A stretch of 15,987 bases of DNA from Sulfurimonas sp. UBA6014 (lineage in GTDB: Bacteria; Campylobacterota; Campylobacteria; Campylobacterales; Sulfurimonadaceae), in NCBI GenBank assembly GCA_002428085.1, contig DJAA01000015.1, positions 1 through 15,987 of the forward strand. The letters are read 5' to 3'. Shown here piece by piece: positions 13,933-15,987 of this stretch. Numbering within the stretch: the stretch's first letter is position 1; each line of letters opens with the position of its first letter. Under the pieces are notes generated by a model that was given only the letters and a program-made list of their open reading frames with translations, was not told the origin of the DNA and searched no databases. Position numbers and translations under genes: made by a program.

Positions 13933-14293
13933 TTGTGGATTCTCTCCATGCATCCAAAAGACCTTTAAAAACAAGACTTACTTCATCAATTTTTTCAACA
14001 CTATTTTCCATACTTGCTCTGCTAAGATTTTGAATCTCATATGCGTACAAACCTTCAAGATATTTAGAAATTTGACTCTCTTTGGCATCTAAGATAGAAG
14101 ATAATTCAGTGATGATGGCTACCGAGCGGTTAATCCAATATACTTTTTTTTCTATCTCTTTGTCTTTCATGGCTTTTTTAGCTTGCGCATTAAAACGCAA
14201 AACTCCCTCATACAACATGACGATGAGTTTTTCTGGTGATTCTATCCCCGCATTGTTTTGTGCATATATGTTGTGAGCTTGGCTACCGTACAT
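13919..14293 (-). CDS. fliS: Flagellin export chaperone FliS
   Basis: A 124-residue four-helix-bundle chaperone that holds flagellin subunits unfolded for export. The motif NNAGIESPEKLIVMLYEGVLRF near the N-terminus and WINRSVAIITELSSILD are typical; the C-terminal ENSVEKIDEVSLVFKGLLDAW helix is also right. The first ATG of the open frame, at 14332, is rejected in favour of 14293 (MYGSQAHNIYAQ), which has AAGGA six bases upstream. A sigma-28 type promoter lies just upstream, divergent from fliD. Confidence 0.93.
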   Translation of the reverse strand: MYGSQAHNIYAQNNAGIESPEKLIVMLYEGVLRFNAQAKKAMKDKEIEKKVYWINRSVAIITELSSILDAKESQISKYLEGLYAYEIQNLSRASMENSVEKIDEVSLVFKGLLDAWRESTNVGY

Positions 14294-14340
14294 CTTAAGT
14301 CCTTTTTTGTTTTCATCATCTAAATTTTTCATCTTGGATA

Positions 14341-14367
14341 CTATCGGCTATTCATCGCATGAACTTA
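14341..14367 (-). promoter_or_regulatory. Sigma-28 (FliA) promoter of fliS
   Basis: On the minus strand TAAGTTCA (14367-14360) and GCCGATAG (14348-14341) are spaced by 11 bases, matching TAAAGTTT-N11-GCCGATAA with the -10 strong and the -35 partial. Confidence 0.6.
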
Positions 14368-14393
14368 AGGAGATTTCTCAAGAAATTATCAAT

Positions 14394-14420
14394 TAAACTT
14401 TGAGTAAAATGTGCCGATAT
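14394..14420 (+). promoter_or_regulatory. Sigma-28 (FliA) promoter of fliD
   Basis: TAAACTTT (14394-14401), exactly 11 bases, then GCCGATAT (14413-14420): a near-perfect match to TAAAGTTT-N11-GCCGATAA. The transcript would start near 14428, about 29 bases before the fliD ATG at 14457. Confidence 0.85.
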
Positions 14421-14456
14421 TAAGTGTTAATTACAGTTATAGAAAAAGGATTTGTC

Positions 14457-15812
14457 ATGGCAATTAGTTCACTTGGAATCGGCTCGGGAGTTCTAACGGC
14501 AGATGTTATTGATCAGCTTAGAGCGGCGGATGAAAGCGTTATTCTCAAACCATTAGAAACTAAAATAGAATTGGCAACACAAAAGGATGAGGCGTATACA
14601 CTTTTGTCTTCTTTGATGAATACATTTAAGTCTAGCACTTCGACTTTAGGTGGCGAGAGTCTTTATCAAAATCGTACCGTCACTGGCAACACTGACGCAG
14701 TGACCATCACAGCACAATCGGGTGCTGATGTGCAGTCGTTTAATATAACAAACGTGAGTAAAGCCGAAAAAGATGTTTGGAATAGCCAAAATGCTTTTTC
14801 TAATACCACTGTCCCTATCACTGGTCTTGGAAGCGGGACTCTTGATATCACTATAGGTGGCAAAATAGTTTCACTTGAGTACACCTCTGCTACAACGATT
14901 GATGATATTAAATTTGCCATCAATGAAAATGCGGGTGATTTGATGACTGCTTCAAGTTTGCAGATTGGTGATAGTAGTTACTCTTTGGCTATCTCCTCAG
15001 ACACGCTCAACCAAGCCATCACTTTCTCTGACTCTAACGGCGATGCCGATGGCTTAAGTGCCTTACTAAATCTTGCCAATATCCAGCCTGCAAAAGGAGC
15101 ATCTTTTAAGTATAACGGTGTTGCCATTACAAGGTCTACAAATGACATCAGTGATCTCATTAATGGTGTCACAATCAAACTCAACCAAAATCAAGCGGTT
15201 GATGATACAGCTACTATTGCAATTGGGCAAAACGATACGCAAATTAGCTCAGAGATAGCAATGTTTGTTGAAAATCTGAATCTTTTAACATCCAATCTAA
15301 AAGACATGACAAGCTCTGATGTGGAAACGGGTGCAACAGGTATATTTAACACAGAGAGCTCTATTAAGTCCATCACAGGAGACTTGACGCAACTTTTGAC
15401 ACAAACCAACAGTAGCGGCGCTTCGCTTGTAGACTATGGGATAGAGATAGACAGATATGGGGTTGTGAGCCTTAACTCTTCTGTATTTAGTGCAAAATAT
15501 AGCGAAGATCCCGTAGCACTTGAGCTTCTTTTTAGAGGGGATGGTGAGACAGACGGTGTTTTCAAACAACTCGATACAAAGATGGAAGATTATACAAAAT
15601 ATAACGGGTATTTGGTGAATTTCTCTGATAAACTCACGACTTTGCAAGATAGCCTCGTAGCGCAGTACGATAAGCAAAAAGCATCGCTTGATGCACGCTA
15701 CGAAACGATGGCAAAACGCTTTAGTGCTTATGATGCCATGATAAGCAGACTCAACTCTCAGTTTTCTTCCCTGCAGATGATGATTGACGCTCAGGCAAAT
15801 AGCGACAACTAG
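14457..15812 (+). CDS. fliD: Flagellar hook-associated protein 2 (filament cap) FliD
   Basis: FliD forms the pentameric cap that inserts flagellin subunits at the filament tip. At 451 residues it shows the N-terminal signature SSLGIGSGVLTADVIDQLRAADESV and PLETKIELATQKDEAY (FliD_N). A Ser/Thr/Asn-rich variable middle follows, then the C-terminal coiled coil RYETMAKRFSAYDAMISRLNSQF (FliD_C). It is secreted by the flagellar export apparatus and has no signal peptide. The start at 14457 follows AAAAAGGA; an upstream frame to 14424 lacks a ribosome binding site. The upstream sigma-28 promoter fits its late-gene class. FliS and a FliT-like chaperone lie divergently. Confidence 0.96.
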   Translation: MAISSLGIGSGVLTADVIDQLRAADESVILKPLETKIELATQKDEAYTLLSSLMNTFKSSTSTLGGESLYQNRTVTGNTDAVTITAQSGADVQSFNITNVSKAEKDVWNSQNAFSNTTVPITGLGSGTLDITIGGKIVSLEYTSATTIDDIKFAINENAGDLMTASSLQIGDSSYSLAISSDTLNQAITFSDSNGDADGLSALLNLANIQPAKGASFKYNGVAITRSTNDISDLINGVTIKLNQNQAVDDTATIAIGQNDTQISSEIAMFVENLNLLTSNLKDMTSSDVETGATGIFNTESSIKSITGDLTQLLTQTNSSGASLVDYGIEIDRYGVVSLNSSVFSAKYSEDPVALELLFRGDGETDGVFKQLDTKMEDYTKYNGYLVNFSDKLTTLQDSLVAQYDKQKASLDARYETMAKRFSAYDAMISRLNSQFSSLQMMIDAQANSDN

Positions 15813-15830
15813 ATTTTGGTATTTTTATTG

Positions 15831-15987
<157 letters not shown>

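Noticed and set aside
14666..14923. 85-residue minus-strand open frame inside fliD
   Set aside because: It is a shadow of the fliD reading frame without ribosome binding site or recognisable motif.

Overview
The window reads as a chromosomal segment of a flagellated member of the Campylobacterota (Epsilonproteobacteria), of the Sulfurimonas or Sulfurospirillum kind. The evidence is AT-rich coding sequence, an rpmI-rplT pair without infC beside it, a short SRP RNA, flagellar genes behind textbook sigma-28 promoters, and the start of pseB (pseudaminic acid flagellin glycosylation). The genus cannot be fixed from sequence alone. No phage, integrase, transposase, CRISPR array, rRNA or tRNA was seen.

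Layout. Bases 1-251 hold no gene but carry REP-like palindromic repeats and a 22-bp tandem array. Next come minus-strand housekeeping genes: thiG (thiazole synthase), then a compact unit purN - HerA/FtsK-like small ATPase - nnr (NAD(P)HX repair). From about 4050 to 9024 the plus strand carries an LpxH-type metallophosphoesterase, a patatin phospholipase, kdsD (arabinose-5-phosphate isomerase, Kdo pathway), rluB, a YjbQ/UPF0047 gene and rarA. The first three suggest an envelope/lipid A theme. At 9089-11079 lies a two-gene regulatory module: a small STAS-like protein and a response regulator fused to a PP2C/SpoIIE phosphatase and a GHKL-type kinase domain, that is, a partner-switching system. 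A bidirectional terminator separates it from the convergent rpmI-rplT unit.

Bases 11880-12501 are mostly non-coding. They hold a small unknown ORF, an unassigned 109-bp structured inverted repeat and the SRP RNA gene ffs (minus strand) with its own promoter. Then follow a shortened nucleosidase-fold gene and an SDR oxidoreductase whose start and stop overlap. The end of the window is flagellar: fliS and a FliT-like small gene (minus) diverge from fliD (plus), each side with a sigma-28 promoter. pseB begins at 15866 and is cut by the window edge.

The observations most worth following are the partner-switching module close to flagellar genes, three genes whose start codon sits where a leaderless transcript would begin, the unexplained structured element beside ffs, and the hairpin abutting the pseB ribosome binding site. 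Most of the window otherwise looks like ordinary core genome.
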